A stretch of DNA of 54,948 nt from Chloroflexota bacterium (lineage in GTDB: Bacteria > Chloroflexota > Limnocylindria > Limnocylindrales > CSP1-4), in NCBI GenBank assembly GCA_016191425.1, contig JACPOR010000028.1, forward strand, positions 1 through 54,948, in the 5' to 3' direction. How positions within the stretch are numbered: the stretch's first letter is position 1; the number at the start of each line of letters is the position of its first letter. The position numbers and the translations under genes were made by a program. Positions 1 to 9,946 of this stretch are shown one piece after another. Below the pieces are notes generated by a model. It saw only the letters and a program-made list of their open reading frames with translations. It ran no database searches and was not told the origin of the DNA.

Positions 1-57
1 CCGGTTCAGCACCCGGGCCCGCCGCTGCTCTCGTCCTGTCATCGTGATCGTCTCCAT
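1..57 (-). CDS. Transposase N-terminus (partial)
   Basis: Only the first 19 codons are in the window (ATG at 57; a second ATG at 42). The peptide from the second start reads MTGREQRRARVLNR, which resembles the opening of IS1202/ISNCY transposases that continue into an AAALLGLS-type helix-turn-helix and an rve integrase core. No catalytic residues can be seen here. No clear ribosome site precedes either ATG. The family call rests on this short peptide and on the adjacent terminal repeats. Confidence 0.45.
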   Translation of the reverse strand, partial: METITMTGREQRRARVLNR

Positions 58-66
58 CAGTGGAGA

Positions 67-107
67 CTGACAGAATCACTTTGCACTTAGCCCTGACAGA
101 TTCACTT
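67..107. repeat. Two direct repeats CTGACAGAWTCACTT
   Basis: Copies at 67-81 and 93-107 match in 14 of 15 bases. They are likely transposase-binding repeats in the IS terminus. They could alternatively act on the gene at 160, which starts 53 bases further on. Confidence 0.6.
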
Positions 108-147
108 GGCATCGAGACGCGATGGGTCCCGGCGCGGCCGGCCCCGC

Positions 148-153
148 TAGACT
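148..153 (+). promoter_or_regulatory. Leaderless-type -10 box (TAGACT)
   Basis: TAGACT is followed by exactly six bases and then the ATG at 160. A start point seven bases downstream of the hexamer would coincide with the A of ATG. No Shine-Dalgarno sequence precedes this ATG. Confidence 0.55.
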
Positions 154-159
154 CCTGCC

Positions 160-1059
160 ATGCGCATTGGCGTGACACTTCCCCTTGCCCAGGGCGATTC
201 CGGCGATGGTCGCGTCCCCACCTTCGCCGAGACGGCCGCGTTCGCGACGCACGCCGAGGCCGCCGGCCTCGACTCGATCTGGGTGTTCGACCATCTGCTG
301 TTTCGATACCCGGACGCACCGCAGGAAGGCGTCCGCGAGGCATGGACCACGCTGAGCGCCCTCGCCACCGCGGTCCCGCGCGTGGAGCTCGGGTCGCTGG
401 TCATGTGCTCGTCCTTCCGGAATCCGGCCCTCATGGCCAAGATGGCGGCGACACTGGACGACCTGTCCGGAGGCCGGGTGATCCTCGGCCTGGGATCCGG
501 TTGGCATGACCCCGAGTATCGCGCGTTCGGCTTTCCGATCGACCACAAGGTCGGCCGATTCGCGGAGGATCTCGAGATCACGGCGCGCCTCCTCAACGGC
601 GAGCGAATCAATCTGGACGGTACGTGGCGGCAGGTGACCGACGCGGAGCTCGTCCCGCCACCGGAGCGTCGGGTCCCGATTCTCGTGGCCGCCAAGGGCC
701 ACCGCATGCTCCAGCTGACCGCGACCTGGGCGGATGCCTGGAACACGGCCTGGTTCGGCCGAGTCGACGACCGCCTCCGGACCCGCCTGCGCGACCTCGA
801 TGGCGCATGCGCCGATGTCGGACGGGATCCGGCGACCATGCGCAGGACGGTCGGCGTCCGGTTGCACGACCCTGGAACCGCGGATGTCGCCGGCGATTCG
901 TCGTCACTGGATGCGGATGCCGAGGCCCTTGCCGCGTTCTTCGATGAATTGGCTGACCTCGGCGTGGACGACGTGCTCGTCTGGTCGATCTCGAAGTCGC
1001 ACGAGGCGATCGATCGGATCGCCGGCGCACGTCACATCCACCGCGGCCGGGCGGCCTGA
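160..1059 (+). CDS. LLM-class (luciferase-like) flavin/F420-dependent oxidoreductase
   Basis: This 299-residue protein has the bacterial-luciferase fold pattern: an N-terminal strand MRIGVTLP, the segment AEAAGLDSIWVFDHLL, the GLGSGWHDPEY region near residue 110, and a C-terminal barrel strand VDDVLVWS. Family members transfer hydride between F420H2 or FMNH2 and varied substrates, so the substrate is not predictable from sequence. The length is usual for the family. The ATG at 160 is supported by a TAGACT -10 box six bases upstream, suggesting a leaderless mRNA. It stands alone between the IS end and sucC and is probably a single-gene transcript. Confidence 0.85.
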   Translation: MRIGVTLPLAQGDSGDGRVPTFAETAAFATHAEAAGLDSIWVFDHLLFRYPDAPQEGVREAWTTLSALATAVPRVELGSLVMCSSFRNPALMAKMAATLDDLSGGRVILGLGSGWHDPEYRAFGFPIDHKVGRFAEDLEITARLLNGERINLDGTWRQVTDAELVPPPERRVPILVAAKGHRMLQLTATWADAWNTAWFGRVDDRLRTRLRDLDGACADVGRDPATMRRTVGVRLHDPGTADVAGDSSSLDADAEALAAFFDELADLGVDDVLVWSISKSHEAIDRIAGARHIHRGRAA

Positions 1060-1070
1060 GGAGACCTTCC

Positions 1071-1105
1071 CGACCCCTGCCTGCTTTCACGACCCCTGCC
1101 TGCTT
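1071..1105. repeat. Short direct repeat CGACCCCTGCCTGCTT x2
   Basis: Two identical 16-base copies at 1071-1086 and 1090-1105 lie in the gap between the oxidoreductase gene and sucC. No function is evident. Confidence 0.6.
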
Positions 1106-1173
1106 CCGGGGGCCGCTGCAACGATCCGCCGTGACCCGGCCCGGCAGCGCCGACCGAGGTGCAGTCCCTCCGC

Positions 1174-1179
1174 TACGAT
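1174..1179 (+). promoter_or_regulatory. Leaderless-type -10 box (TACGAT)
   Basis: TACGAT, then six bases, then the GTG at 1186. There is no ribosome site, so this supports GTG 1186 as both transcription and translation start of sucC. Confidence 0.5.
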
Positions 1180-1185
1180 GAGCCC

Positions 1186-1812
1186 GTGAAGATTCAGGAA
1201 GCGGATGCCAAGGGCCTGTTGGTGGCCCAGGATCTGCCCGTCCCGAGCTGGTCGGTCGCTCGCACCGCGGCCGAGGCGAGGTCCGCCGCTGAATCAATCC
1301 TCTCCGGCGGTGCCGAGCGCGTGGTCATCAAGGCCCAGGTCCTGGTCGGCGGGCGCGGCAAGGCCGGCGGCGTCAGGCTTGCCGGTTCGGCCGCTGACGC
1401 GGAGGCCGTCGCAAAGGCCATCCTGGGCATGTCCATCAAGGGCATCACCGTTCGCAAGGTGCTCGTGGCCGAGGCGGCCGACATCGTCAAGGAGTACTAC
1501 CTCTCGGCCGTGCTCGATCGAGCGGCCCGGAGGATCCTGCTGATGGGCTCGGCCGAGGGAGGCGTGGAGATCGAGCAGGTCGCGGTAGAGCGTCCGGACG
1601 CGATCGTCATGATCCACGCGGATCCCCTGCTCGGGCTCCTGGACTGGCAGGCGCGCGAGATGGCGTTCCGACTGGGCCTCGGATCCCACCTGAAGGCGGC
1701 CGCCGCGATCGCGAAGGGCCTCGTTCGGACCATGCTGGCCTACGATGCGGACCTCGTCGAGATCAATCCCCTCGCCGTGGTCCGGGAATCGACCGACCAA
1801 GGCAGCATCTAA
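1186..1812 (+). CDS. sucC: Succinate-CoA ligase beta subunit, N-terminal segment ending at an in-frame TAA
   Basis: This segment encodes about 208 residues of the ATP-grasp part of the ADP/GDP-forming succinyl-CoA synthetase beta subunit. Visible family features are the early strand VKIQEADAKGLL, the nucleotide-binding stretch VVIKAQVLVGGRGKAGG and the metal-site segment VEINPLAV. Homologous coding sequence continues in the same frame after a TAA at 1810-1812, so this is one gene broken by a stop. The break separates the Asn of EINPL from the Asp of LDAK, which are the two metal ligands, so neither half should be active alone. GTG 1186 is chosen because of the -10 box six bases upstream. Confidence 0.8.
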   Translation: MKIQEADAKGLLVAQDLPVPSWSVARTAAEARSAAESILSGGAERVVIKAQVLVGGRGKAGGVRLAGSAADAEAVAKAILGMSIKGITVRKVLVAEAADIVKEYYLSAVLDRAARRILLMGSAEGGVEIEQVAVERPDAIVMIHADPLLGLLDWQAREMAFRLGLGSHLKAAAAIAKGLVRTMLAYDADLVEINPLAVVRESTDQGSI

Positions 1813-1836
1813 CGGCTCGTCTGCCTCGACGCCAAG

Positions 1837-2358
1837 GTGACCCTCGACGATTCCGCGCTACCCAGACACCCGCAGCTCGAAGCGCTCCGGGACCCGGACG
1901 AAGAGGATCCGGCGGATGCCGTTGCCCGCGCAGCCGGCATCAGCTTCATTCGCCTCGACGGCACGATCGGCTGCATGGTCAATGGGGCGGGTCTGGCAAT
2001 GACGACGATGGACCTCGTGAAGCGGGCCGGTGGCGAGCCGGCGAACTTCCTCGACATCGGCGGTGGTGCCAAGTCGGACAAGGTGGCGTCCGCGATGGGC
2101 CTGATCCTCGAGGACCCCAAGGTCAACGCCATCCTCGTCAACATCTTCGGTGGGATCACCCGCGGCGATGAAGTGGCACGAGGGCTCATCGAGGCGCGCG
2201 CGCAACAGGTTCGATCCGTGCCGATGGTCGTCCGGATCGTCGGAACCAACGCGGCCGAGGCGTCCGCGCTCCTGGAGGCGGCACGGTTCGAGACGGCCGC
2301 GTCGCTCGATGAGGCGGCCAGCAAGGCGGTCGCGGCCTCGAGACGCGTGTCCGCGTGA
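1837..2358 (+). CDS. sucC: Succinate-CoA ligase beta subunit, C-terminal segment
   Basis: The frame continues directly from the TAA at 1810-1812. The codons 1813-1836 already read RLVCLDAK, a conserved SucC stretch, and the first possible restart is GTG at 1837. The segment holds the glycine-rich [11 protein letters not shown] loop, [14 protein letters not shown] and the [13 protein letters not shown] motif of the CoA-ligase domain. No convincing ribosome site precedes 1837. The segment overlaps sucD by four bases (GTGA), so it keeps the normal operon architecture. It may be made by stop readthrough, by re-initiation, or not at all. The stop could also be a sequence error. Confidence 0.75.
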   Translation: MTLDDSALPRHPQLEALRDPDEEDPADAVARAAGISFIRLDGTIGCMVNGAGLAMTTMDLVKRAGGEPANFLDIGGGAKSDKVASAMGLILEDPKVNAILVNIFGGITRGDEVARGLIEARAQQVRSVPMVVRIVGTNAAEASALLEAARFETAASLDEAASKAVAASRRVSA

Positions 2359-3239
2359 GCATCCTCATCGGCAACGACACGCGGCTGGTCGTCCAGGGAA
2401 TCACTGGCCGCGAGGGGGAGTTCCATGCTCGTGCGATGCAGGCGTACGGGACGGCGATCGTCGCCGGCATGACGCCCGGCAAGGGTGGACAGCGTGCGCT
2501 CGACGGGACCGTCCCGGTCTTCAACACGATGGCCGATGCGGTCCACGAAACAGGCGCGAACACCTCGTGCATCTTCGTCCCGGCCGGCGGGGCGCCGGAC
2601 GCGATCCTCGAGGCCGTGGGGGCCGGGATCGGGACGATCTTCTGCATCACCGAGGGGATCCCCGCGCTCGACATGGTCCCGGTCGTGGAGGCAGTCCGGC
2701 TGGCCGGCGCCCGCCTGGTCGGGCCGAATTGCCCCGGCGCGACCTCGCCAGGACGGGCCAAGGTCGGAATCATCCCGGCCTCCGTTCACCTCGAGGGTGA
2801 TGTCGGCGTGGTCTCGCGTTCGGGCACCTTGACCTACGAGGCGGTCCAGGCGATGACGGACGCGGGCATCGGCCAATCGACCTGCATCGGGATCGGCGGG
2901 GACCCGGTGATCGGGACCACATTCCTCGATGTCCTGAGGCTCTTCGAGGCCGATCCCGAGACGCGTGCCCTTGTCCTGATCGGCGAGATCGGCGGGGCAG
3001 CCGAGGAAGAGGCCGCAGCCTGGGCCGCGGAACACCTGCGGGACATCGCAAAGGTTGCCTTCATCGCCGGCCGCACCGCCCCTGAGGGCAAGCGGATGGG
3101 CCACGCCGGCGCGATCATTTCGGGCGGCGCGGGCACAGCCGCATCGAAGGTCACCGCGCTCGAAGCGGCGGGCTTCCGGGTCGCGGGCTCGCCGACCGAG
3201 ATTCCCGCCCTGCTCCGCGACGCGGGCTACGCCGGCTAG
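2355..3239 (+). CDS. sucD: Succinate-CoA ligase alpha subunit
   Basis: The 294-residue protein matches the full length of the alpha subunit. The N-terminal CoA-binding Rossmann domain carries [13 protein letters not shown] and the later segment VGPNCPG. The phosphorylated histidine lies in [10 protein letters not shown] near residue 245. It pairs with SucC to interconvert succinyl-CoA and succinate with substrate-level phosphorylation. Its GTG start overlaps the sucC stop in a GTGA arrangement, implying translational coupling, so an early sucC stop could also reduce SucD output. It converges on the methylmalonyl-CoA operon, whose product is its substrate. Confidence 0.95.
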   Translation: MSILIGNDTRLVVQGITGREGEFHARAMQAYGTAIVAGMTPGKGGQRALDGTVPVFNTMADAVHETGANTSCIFVPAGGAPDAILEAVGAGIGTIFCITEGIPALDMVPVVEAVRLAGARLVGPNCPGATSPGRAKVGIIPASVHLEGDVGVVSRSGTLTYEAVQAMTDAGIGQSTCIGIGGDPVIGTTFLDVLRLFEADPETRALVLIGEIGGAAEEEAAAWAAEHLRDIAKVAFIAGRTAPEGKRMGHAGAIISGGAGTAASKVTALEAAGFRVAGSPTEIPALLRDAGYAG

Positions 3240-3253
3240 CCAGCCGGCGTAGC
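3226..3253 (+). terminator. Hairpin terminator overlapping the sucD stop
   Basis: GCTACGCCGGCT and AGCCGGCGTAGC form a perfect 12-bp stem with a 4-base loop. The sucD TAG lies at the stem-loop boundary. No T-tract follows, so termination strength is uncertain. Confidence 0.6.
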
Positions 3254-3408
3254 GCCATGCGCGTCGGTGACACTCGCTCTTTCGCGGCTCACGACCGGCC
3301 GCCAGGGGTCGAATCCTCGTCATCCTCGACGGGCTCCGAGGACCCGTGGTCCGGCGCGGCATCGCCCTTCAATGCCGGAGGGCTCGGCAGCCCCAATGAA
3401 CCCACCCG

Positions 3409-3465
3409 GGTGTCGCACGAACCCGGCGGTGTCGCACGAACCCCGCGGTGTCGCACCAACCCCGC
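3409..3465. repeat. 19-base tandem repeat, three copies
   Basis: Units at 3409-3427, 3428-3446 and 3447-3465 are variants of GGTGTCGCACGAACCCCGC differing at one or two positions. They lie between the convergent sucD and epimerase genes in a gap of about 250 bases without any gene. The role is unknown. Confidence 0.75.
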
Positions 3466-3492
3466 GGCACCGATGAGCCTGACGGCGCCGGA

Positions 3493-3966
3493 TCAACCCC
3501 GCGGCGCCATCTTCAGGGCGGCCCACGAGGGACCACCGGGCGCTTCGATCAACTCCACGAGCACGCCGCCACACGACCGCGGATGGAGGAAGGCGACCGG
3601 ACCCTCCGCTCCGCGGCGGGGCGCGCTGTCGATCAGCTCGACACCGTCGATCGCGAGCCTCGTGAGCTCCTCGGCAAGGTCGGCGACCTCGAGGCAGACG
3701 TGGTGGAACCCCTCACCTTTCGAGGCGAGGAACCGAGCTACTCCCGTCGTATCGTCGGTCGGCTCGACCAGTTCGACCTTCGACTCACCGACCCCCAGGA
3801 ACGCGATCCGGACACGGTCCGCGGGGATGTCCAGTACCGTCTCGAGCGGGAGCCGGAGCATATCGCGATAGAGCCCCAGACTCGCCTCGATGGACTGGAC
3901 CACCATGGCCACGTGGTGGATGCGCGACGGCACGCCGAGGCGGGCACTCGTTGAATATGAACCCAC
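3493..3966 (-). CDS. mce: Methylmalonyl-CoA epimerase (VOC family)
   Basis: The 157-residue protein shows the two beta-alpha-beta-beta-beta modules of the vicinal-oxygen-chelate fold: RIHHVAMVVQSIEASLGLYRD first and GFHHVCLEVADLAEEL second. The segments ELVEP and GVLVELIE hold the expected metal-ligand glutamates. It converts (S)- to (R)-methylmalonyl-CoA, linking the carboxylase to the mutase. GTG 3966 is chosen because AAGGAGG (3973-3979 on the complement) sits six bases upstream. It is the last gene of the carboxylase/mutase group, separated from the mutase by about 125 bases. Confidence 0.88.
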   Translation of the reverse strand: MGSYSTSARLGVPSRIHHVAMVVQSIEASLGLYRDMLRLPLETVLDIPADRVRIAFLGVGESKVELVEPTDDTTGVARFLASKGEGFHHVCLEVADLAEELTRLAIDGVELIDSAPRRGAEGPVAFLHPRSCGGVLVELIEAPGGPSWAALKMAPRG

Positions 3967-4092
3967 GCCCTGCCTCCTTCCATCCGCCCACACGAGCCGG
4001 GTACCGGATGCGACGATACCCGACCGGGACCGGCGGCGCCAAGCGAATGACAGATTGCGCGTTCCGTGGCTACCGGCCCTCGCCGCCGTCGG

Positions 4093-5757
4093 TCAGACCG
4101 TGATCAGCTCGCGATGAACCCCCCAGGCCGCGCGCAGGTGATCGGCGATCTCACCGACCGTCGCGTAGGCGCGCACGGCGTCGATGATCGCGGGCATCAG
4201 GTTCTCCCTGCCACGGGCGCAATCGTCGAGCCGGCGCATCGCGGCCTGCCAACCGGCGGGGTCGCGCTCGGAGCGAACGCGGCGCAGGCCCTCGACTTGA
4301 CCGCGCTCCCCTTCAGGGTCGATCCGCTGCGTCGGTGGCATGGTCGTGGACTCGTCCCGGAAGCGGTTCACGCCGACCACCACCTGCGTCCCGGAGTCGA
4401 TGTCCACCTGCGTCCGGTAGGCCGACTCCTGGATCTGGCGCTGCTGGAAGCCGCCTTCGAGCGCCGCGAGGGTCCCGCCCATGGCATCGATCTCGTCGAG
4501 GTAGGCGGCTGCGGCCTGCTCAAGCTCGTCTGTGAGCGCTTCGACGAAGAACGAACCGCCGAGCGGGTCCGGGGTGTCCGAGACGCCCGCCTCGTACGCG
4601 ATGATCTGCTGGGTCCGAAGGGCGAGGCGGACGGATTCTTCGGTCGGGAGGGCAAGCGCCTCGTCCCGAGAATTCGTGTGGAGGCTCTGGGCACCGCCGA
4701 GCACGGCCGCGAGTGCCTGCAGGGTCGTCCGCACGACGTTGTTGTCCACGGATTGTGCCGTCAGTGAACTGCCGGCAGTCTGGACGTGGAAGCGGCAGGC
4801 CATCGACCGTGGGTTCTGCGCCCGAAAGCGATCTCGGACGATCTTCGCCCACATGCGCCGGGCCGCGCGGAACTTCGCGACCTCCTCGAATAGCTCCGAC
4901 CAGGCGGCAAAGAAGAAGCTGAGACGCGGAGCGAACTCATCGATTGCGAGGCCCCGTTCGAGGGCCGCTTCCACGTAGGCGATGCCGTCGGCAAGCGTGA
5001 AGGCCAGTTCCTGGGCGGCCGTGGCGCCGGCCTCGCGCATGTGGTAGCCGCTGATGGAGATGGTGTTCCACTTCGGGAGCTCGCGAGCGCCGAACTCGAA
5101 GATGTCGGTGACCAGCCGCATCGATGGGCCCGGTGGGTAGATCCACGTCCCGCGAGCGACGTACTCCTTGAGGATGTCGTTCTGGACCGTGCCGGACAGC
5201 TGGTCCCGGGCGACGCCCTGGCGCTCAGCCGCGACGACGTACAGGGCCACGAGCGTGGCCGCCGTGGCATTGATGGTCATCGAGGTGGATACCTCGCCCA
5301 GCGGGATGGAATCGAACAGGACCTCCATGTCGGCAAGGCTCGCGATCGGCACGCCGACCCTGCCGACCTCGCCTGCCGCCTCGGGCGCGTCCGAGTCGAA
5401 GCCCATCTGGGTGGGCAGGTCGAAGGCGACGGAAAGACCCGTCTGACCTTGCTCGAGGAGGTACCGGAAACGGGCGTTGGTCTCGGCAGCCGTGGCGAAG
5501 CCGGCATACTGGCGCATGGTCCAGAACCGACTTCGGTACATGGTCGGCTGGACCCCACGAGTGAACGGGAACTCGCCGGGACGCCCGAGATCGCGGACCT
5601 CGTCGAGTCGTGTGACATCCGCCGGCGTGTACAGGTCACGGATCTCCAGGCCCGAGGACGTCAGGAAGTGATCCCGGCGTTCGGGCGATCCCTTGAGCGC
5701 ACGCGAACGGATCTCGCTACGCCAACGATCGCGCCCGGGATCCCTGCCTTCCGCCAC
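4093..5757 (-). CDS. Methylmalonyl-CoA mutase, catalytic (large-chain) subunit without B12 domain
   Basis: This 554-residue protein is the TIM-barrel catalytic domain of acyl-CoA mutases. Diagnostic stretches are [20 protein letters not shown] (about residues 68-85), [12 protein letters not shown] (112-123) and SGYHMREAG (236-244), which contains the active-site Tyr-His pair. It ends soon after [12 protein letters not shown], so the C-terminal cobalamin-binding domain (DxHxxG) is absent. A separate small subunit must be encoded elsewhere. The GTG start is preceded by AGGAGG four bases upstream. It follows the biotin-carrier gene by 18 bases. Substrate specificity (methylmalonyl versus isobutyryl or ethylmalonyl) is inferred from the neighbouring epimerase and carboxylase. 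Confidence 0.88.
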   Translation of the reverse strand: MAEGRDPGRDRWRSEIRSRALKGSPERRDHFLTSSGLEIRDLYTPADVTRLDEVRDLGRPGEFPFTRGVQPTMYRSRFWTMRQYAGFATAAETNARFRYLLEQGQTGLSVAFDLPTQMGFDSDAPEAAGEVGRVGVPIASLADMEVLFDSIPLGEVSTSMTINATAATLVALYVVAAERQGVARDQLSGTVQNDILKEYVARGTWIYPPGPSMRLVTDIFEFGARELPKWNTISISGYHMREAGATAAQELAFTLADGIAYVEAALERGLAIDEFAPRLSFFFAAWSELFEEVAKFRAARRMWAKIVRDRFRAQNPRSMACRFHVQTAGSSLTAQSVDNNVVRTTLQALAAVLGGAQSLHTNSRDEALALPTEESVRLALRTQQIIAYEAGVSDTPDPLGGSFFVEALTDELEQAAAAYLDEIDAMGGTLAALEGGFQQRQIQESAYRTQVDIDSGTQVVVGVNRFRDESTTMPPTQRIDPEGERGQVEGLRRVRSERDPAGWQAAMRRLDDCARGRENLMPAIIDAVRAYATVGEIADHLRAAWGVHRELITV

Positions 5758-5775
5758 GCGCCCTCCTGCCTCCGT

Positions 5776-6389
<614 letters not shown>

Positions 6390-6393
<4 letters not shown>

Positions 6394-8060
6394 CCCGGCC
6401 ACCGGTCGACCCCTTCGTCGAGTCCGGTATCGAGCCATGAAGCCCGGCGAGTCCTGGTCCGGCGGCCAGGTGTCACACGCTCCTCGGGCGGGCCCGGGAC
6501 GTCGCGCGGAATCACAAGGCCTTCCGGGTGGTACGGGAAGTCGTGCGGCCTCGCCCGGGCCTGCGATGCTGCGAGGCCGGCGGCGACCTGGGCGAGTCGC
6601 ATGGCGCGCGTCCGCTCGGCCGGTCCATCCCAATGCTCGACCACCCAGCCGGTGGACAGATCAGCAGCCAGGAATGAGGCGTCCCGAGCCACGAACCGGT
6701 GAAACGGGAGGGTCGTCTGAATGCCGCCGATCTCGGTCTCGTCGAGAGCTCTCCGGAGCCGATCGATCGCTGTTCCTCGGTCGCCGGCATGCACCATGAT
6801 CTTGGCGATGAGATTGTCATATTCGGCAGGTATCCGCTCTCCAGCCTCGATCGCCGTATCGACGCGAACCCCAGGCCCCGCGGGCATGGTCCATCGCGTC
6901 ACGCGGCCAGGCGTAGGCGCGAAGTCGCGACCGGGGTCTTCGGCAGCCAGGCGAACCTCGATGGCGTGGCTGGACGGCGCAGCTGCCCGCGACGCCGCGG
7001 CGAGCGCTGCGTCGGACAGCGGCCAGCCCGCGGCCAGGCGGAACTGCTCGTGGACGATGTCGAGACCGGATACGAGTTCGGACACGCCGTGCTCGACCTG
7101 CAGGCGCGTATTCACCTCGAGGAAGAAGAACGACCCATCCGGCGCCCGAAGGAACTCGGCCGTCGCGGCATTGACCAGGCCGGCCGCCGCCGCAACTCGA
7201 GTCGCCAGCACGTGGAGCCGGCGCCGATCGTCCGACGTGAGACCCGGCGCCGGCGCTTCCTCGACCAGTTTCTGGTGACGGCGCTGCAGCGAGCAGTCCC
7301 GTTCGCCGATCGCCACGACGGCCCCCGAAGCATCGCCGAGCAGCTGGACCTCGATGTGCCGCGCCGGCCGGACCTCCCGTTCCAGATAGACCGAGCCATC
7401 ACCGAACGCCGAGGCCGCCTCGAACGACCCGGACAGCAGCGCGGCCGGGAGCTCCTCGACCGTCTCGACGCGGCGCATGCCGCGCCCACCGCCTCCGGCA
7501 CCGGCCTTGACGAGGAGCGGGAACCCGATCGCCTGAGCCTCCGCCATGGTCCTCTCGAGGTCGTCTGGGCGGTCGAACATGGCCGGCTCCAACGTGCCGG
7601 GGACGACAGGAACATCGACGTCGCGAGCCAGCCGGCGGGCGTGAAGCTTGTCGCCGATGGCATCGATGGTCCCGGGCGACGGCCCGACGAAGGCCAGCCC
7701 GGCGTCGGTCACGGCCCTCGCGAAGGCGGCACGCTCCGCGAGAAATCCGTAGCCCGGATGGACGGCCTGGGCTCCAGAGTCGAGGGCCGCCTGGACGATC
7801 GAGTCGATTCGGAGATAGCTCTCGGACGGGCTGGCCGGACCGATGCGAATCGCACGGTCGGCACGACGGACGTGGGCAGCCCCAGCGTCCGCGTCGCTGT
7901 AGACACCGACCACCCCCATCCCCATCTCACGACAGGCACGAATCAGGCGGATGGCGATCTCCCCGCGATTGGCGATCAGGACGCGCTCGAACGGTCGGCT
8001 CAGCGAGCCGTCTTTGCGCAAAGACGCTACCGCCTCGCGGTCAGAGCGGGATGTTGCCAT
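6390..8060 (-). CDS. accC: Biotin carboxylase subunit of acyl-CoA (propionyl-CoA) carboxylase
   Basis: The protein of about 556 residues carries the whole biotin carboxylase module: [20 protein letters not shown] near the N-terminus, the ATP-grasp glycine loop [11 protein letters not shown], the [13 protein letters not shown] segment and [17 protein letters not shown] tail of about 100 residues extends past the usual core. It carboxylates biotin on the downstream carrier protein. ATG 8060 overlaps the end of pccB by 20 bases and is the only good start before the conserved strand. Codons about 12-17 contain the 18-bp palindrome described separately. Confidence 0.9.
8009..8026. promoter_or_regulatory. 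parS-like palindrome, copy 1
   Basis: CGTCTTTGCGCAAAGACG is a perfect 18-bp palindrome inside the 5' end of accC. Its core TTGCGCAA recurs in the same kind of site at 9649 and 11259, near and within parAB. Candidate ParB-binding site. Confidence 0.55.
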
Positions 8061-9594
8061 GCTTCTTTCGGGGATTGGTGTCGCGCTTGTCGGCGAGCAT
8101 CTCGAGGGCGCGAATGAGGCGCGGCCGTGTCTCGGAAGGCCGGAATACGTCATCGACGTAGCCACGCGCCGCCGCGATGTACGGACTTGCGAATTCCTCC
8201 TCGTACTCGGCGACGAGGCGTGCCCGCTCCGCGGCCGGGTCGGACGCCTTCGCGATTTCGTCCTTGAAGATCACGCTGACGGCACCATCAGCACCCATGA
8301 CTGCGATCTCCGCTGTGGGCCAGGCGAAGTTCATGTCGCCGCGCACGTGCTTGCTGCTCATGACGTCATACGCGCCGCCGTACGCCTTTCGGGTAATGAC
8401 CGTCACCTTCGGGACGGTGGCCTCGCAGTAGGCGTACAGGAGCTTCGCCCCATGCTTGATGATGCCGCCGTGCTCCTGTCCGACGCCGGGCAGGAAACCC
8501 GGGACATCAACGAATGAGACGATCGGTACGTTGAAGCAATCGCATGTCCGGACAAATCGAGCGGCCTTCATCGATGCATCGATGTCGAGCGCGCCTGCCA
8601 GCACAGAAGGCTGTTGCGCGACAATCCCGACACTCCGCCCGCCGAGACGCGCGAACCCAATGAGGATGTTCGGTGCCCAACCCGGCTGGATCTCGAGGAA
8701 GTCCCCGTCGTCGATGACGCGCCTGATGACGTCGTGCATGTCGTATGGCTTGTGGGGATCGTCCGGAACCACCGAGTCGAGGTCCGGATCCATTCGGTCG
8801 CCCGGATCGTTCGTCGGTGCGAGGTCTGGAACGGCCAGATTGTTCTGCGGGAGGTGGGCGAGAATTCGCCGAACGGCCGCGAGCGCCTCCGCCTCGTCCG
8901 GCGCCGCGAGATGCGCCACCCCGCTCCTTGTCGTGTGGACGATCGCGCCGCCGAGCGCCTCCGAATCGACTTCCTCGTGGGTGACGGCCTTGACCACATT
9001 GGGTCCCGTGACGAACATGTAGCTCGTGCCTTCAACCATGATCGTGAAGTCCGTGATCGCAGGCGAGTACACCGCGCCTCCGGCGCACGGACCAAGGATC
9101 ACGGAAATCTGGGGTACGACTCCGGACGCGAGGACGTTGCGCAGAAAGATGTCCGCGTAGCCACCTAGGGACACGACGCCTTCCTGAATTCTTGCGCCGC
9201 CCGAATCGTTGAGTCCGATGATCGGCGCTCCCACTTTCAGGGCGAGGTCCATGATCTTGCAGATCTTCTCCGCGTAGGCTTCCGACAGTGATCCCCCGAA
9301 CACGGTGAAGTCCTGGCTGAACAGAAAGACCAGCCGTCCATCGATCGTCCCATGGCCGGTGACGACGCCGTCGCCAAGGTAGCGCTGCTCGGCGAGGCCG
9401 AAATCGGACGAGCGATGCGTGACGAACGCGTCCAGTTCCACAAATGAGTCCGGATCGACCAGAAGCTCGACGCGCTCCCGGGCGGTCAACTTCCCAAGTT
9501 CGTGCTGTCGGTCGATCCGGACCTGTCCCCCACCGAGCGTCGACTCAGTGCGCATCCTGTCGAGGCGGCTCAATCGCTCTGCATTCGTCGGCAC
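8041..9594 (-). CDS. pccB: Acyl-CoA carboxylase carboxyltransferase subunit (propionyl-CoA carboxylase beta)
   Basis: The 517-residue protein has both crotonase-type halves of the carboxyltransferase. The N-half holds [32 protein letters not shown] and [12 protein letters not shown]. The C-half holds [22 protein letters not shown] and [11 protein letters not shown]. It transfers carboxyl from biotin to the acyl-CoA, most likely propionyl-CoA given the epimerase and mutase downstream. GTG 9594 is chosen because AGGAG lies seven bases upstream (9602-9606 on the complement). It is the first gene of the leftward pathway operon and diverges from parA across about 350 bases. Confidence 0.92.
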   Translation of the reverse strand: MPTNAERLSRLDRMRTESTLGGGQVRIDRQHELGKLTARERVELLVDPDSFVELDAFVTHRSSDFGLAEQRYLGDGVVTGHGTIDGRLVFLFSQDFTVFGGSLSEAYAEKICKIMDLALKVGAPIIGLNDSGGARIQEGVVSLGGYADIFLRNVLASGVVPQISVILGPCAGGAVYSPAITDFTIMVEGTSYMFVTGPNVVKAVTHEEVDSEALGGAIVHTTRSGVAHLAAPDEAEALAAVRRILAHLPQNNLAVPDLAPTNDPGDRMDPDLDSVVPDDPHKPYDMHDVIRRVIDDGDFLEIQPGWAPNILIGFARLGGRSVGIVAQQPSVLAGALDIDASMKAARFVRTCDCFNVPIVSFVDVPGFLPGVGQEHGGIIKHGAKLLYAYCEATVPKVTVITRKAYGGAYDVMSSKHVRGDMNFAWPTAEIAVMGADGAVSVIFKDEIAKASDPAAERARLVAEYEEEFASPYIAAARGYVDDVFRPSETRPRLIRALEMLADKRDTNPRKKHGNIPL

Positions 9595-9648
9595 GCGGTC
9601 GCTCCTGTCCGTCTGGCAGTCCCGCAGCGCGACACCGGACGAGCCACT

Positions 9649-9664
9649 GTATTTGCGCAAGGAC
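9649..9664. promoter_or_regulatory. parS-like palindrome, copy 2
   Basis: GTATTTGCGCAAGGAC keeps the TTGCGCAA core and the outer GT...AC pairs but has two internal mismatches. It lies 55 bases upstream of the pccB start, in non-coding DNA about 280 bases before parA. Confidence 0.5.
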
Positions 9665-9695
9665 ACCGCTAATCCGAAGGTGGGATCGCGGTCCC

Positions 9696-9701
9696 ATTCT
9701 A
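9696..9701 (-). promoter_or_regulatory. Possible -10 box for the pccB operon (TAGAAT)
   Basis: TAGAAT on the minus strand matches the -10 consensus at five of six positions. It would give a leader of roughly 95 bases containing parS-like copy 2. No convincing -35 box was found. Confidence 0.3.
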
Positions 9702-9779
9702 GACATGTTGACCCCCACCCAGACGTGCCTTTGCCCGGCCGCGGAATCTACAGGCCCGGATGCTTGAAGGCGCCTCCGG

Positions 9780-9821
9780 TAATCCACACTTCGGTGCACA
9801 AGTCGGCCATCCTGTGGATAA
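9780..9821. promoter_or_regulatory. DnaA-box pair upstream of parA
   Basis: TGTGGATAA at 9813-9821 is a perfect DnaA box (TTATCCACA) on the minus strand. TAATCCACA at 9780-9788 differs from it by one base on the plus strand. Both lie in the pccB-parA intergenic region, 125-170 bases before parA, and suggest DnaA control or closeness to the replication origin. Confidence 0.5.
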
Positions 9822-9946
9822 GTCGTACGCCGGAACAGGTCTGCCCTGAGGTACGATCTGGACATAGTCCGCCTCCAACGTGCTGCCAGGTCGCGACTGT
9901 GCAGCAAGACCACTGCTCCCCTGCCCCAGACCGAGGTGCTTCTCCG

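Larger units (their letters stand above)
1..112 (-). mobile_element. End of an insertion sequence, probably IS1202/ISNCY type
   Basis: The window opens inside an element whose transposase gene starts near base 57 and runs leftward out of the window. Between that start and base 112 lie two copies of CTGACAGAWTCACTT, 26 bases apart. Repeated CTGACA...TTCAC motifs at the termini are, from memory, typical of IS1202/ISNCY elements. The outer boundary is not fixed because the other end and any target duplication are not visible. Confidence 0.5.
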
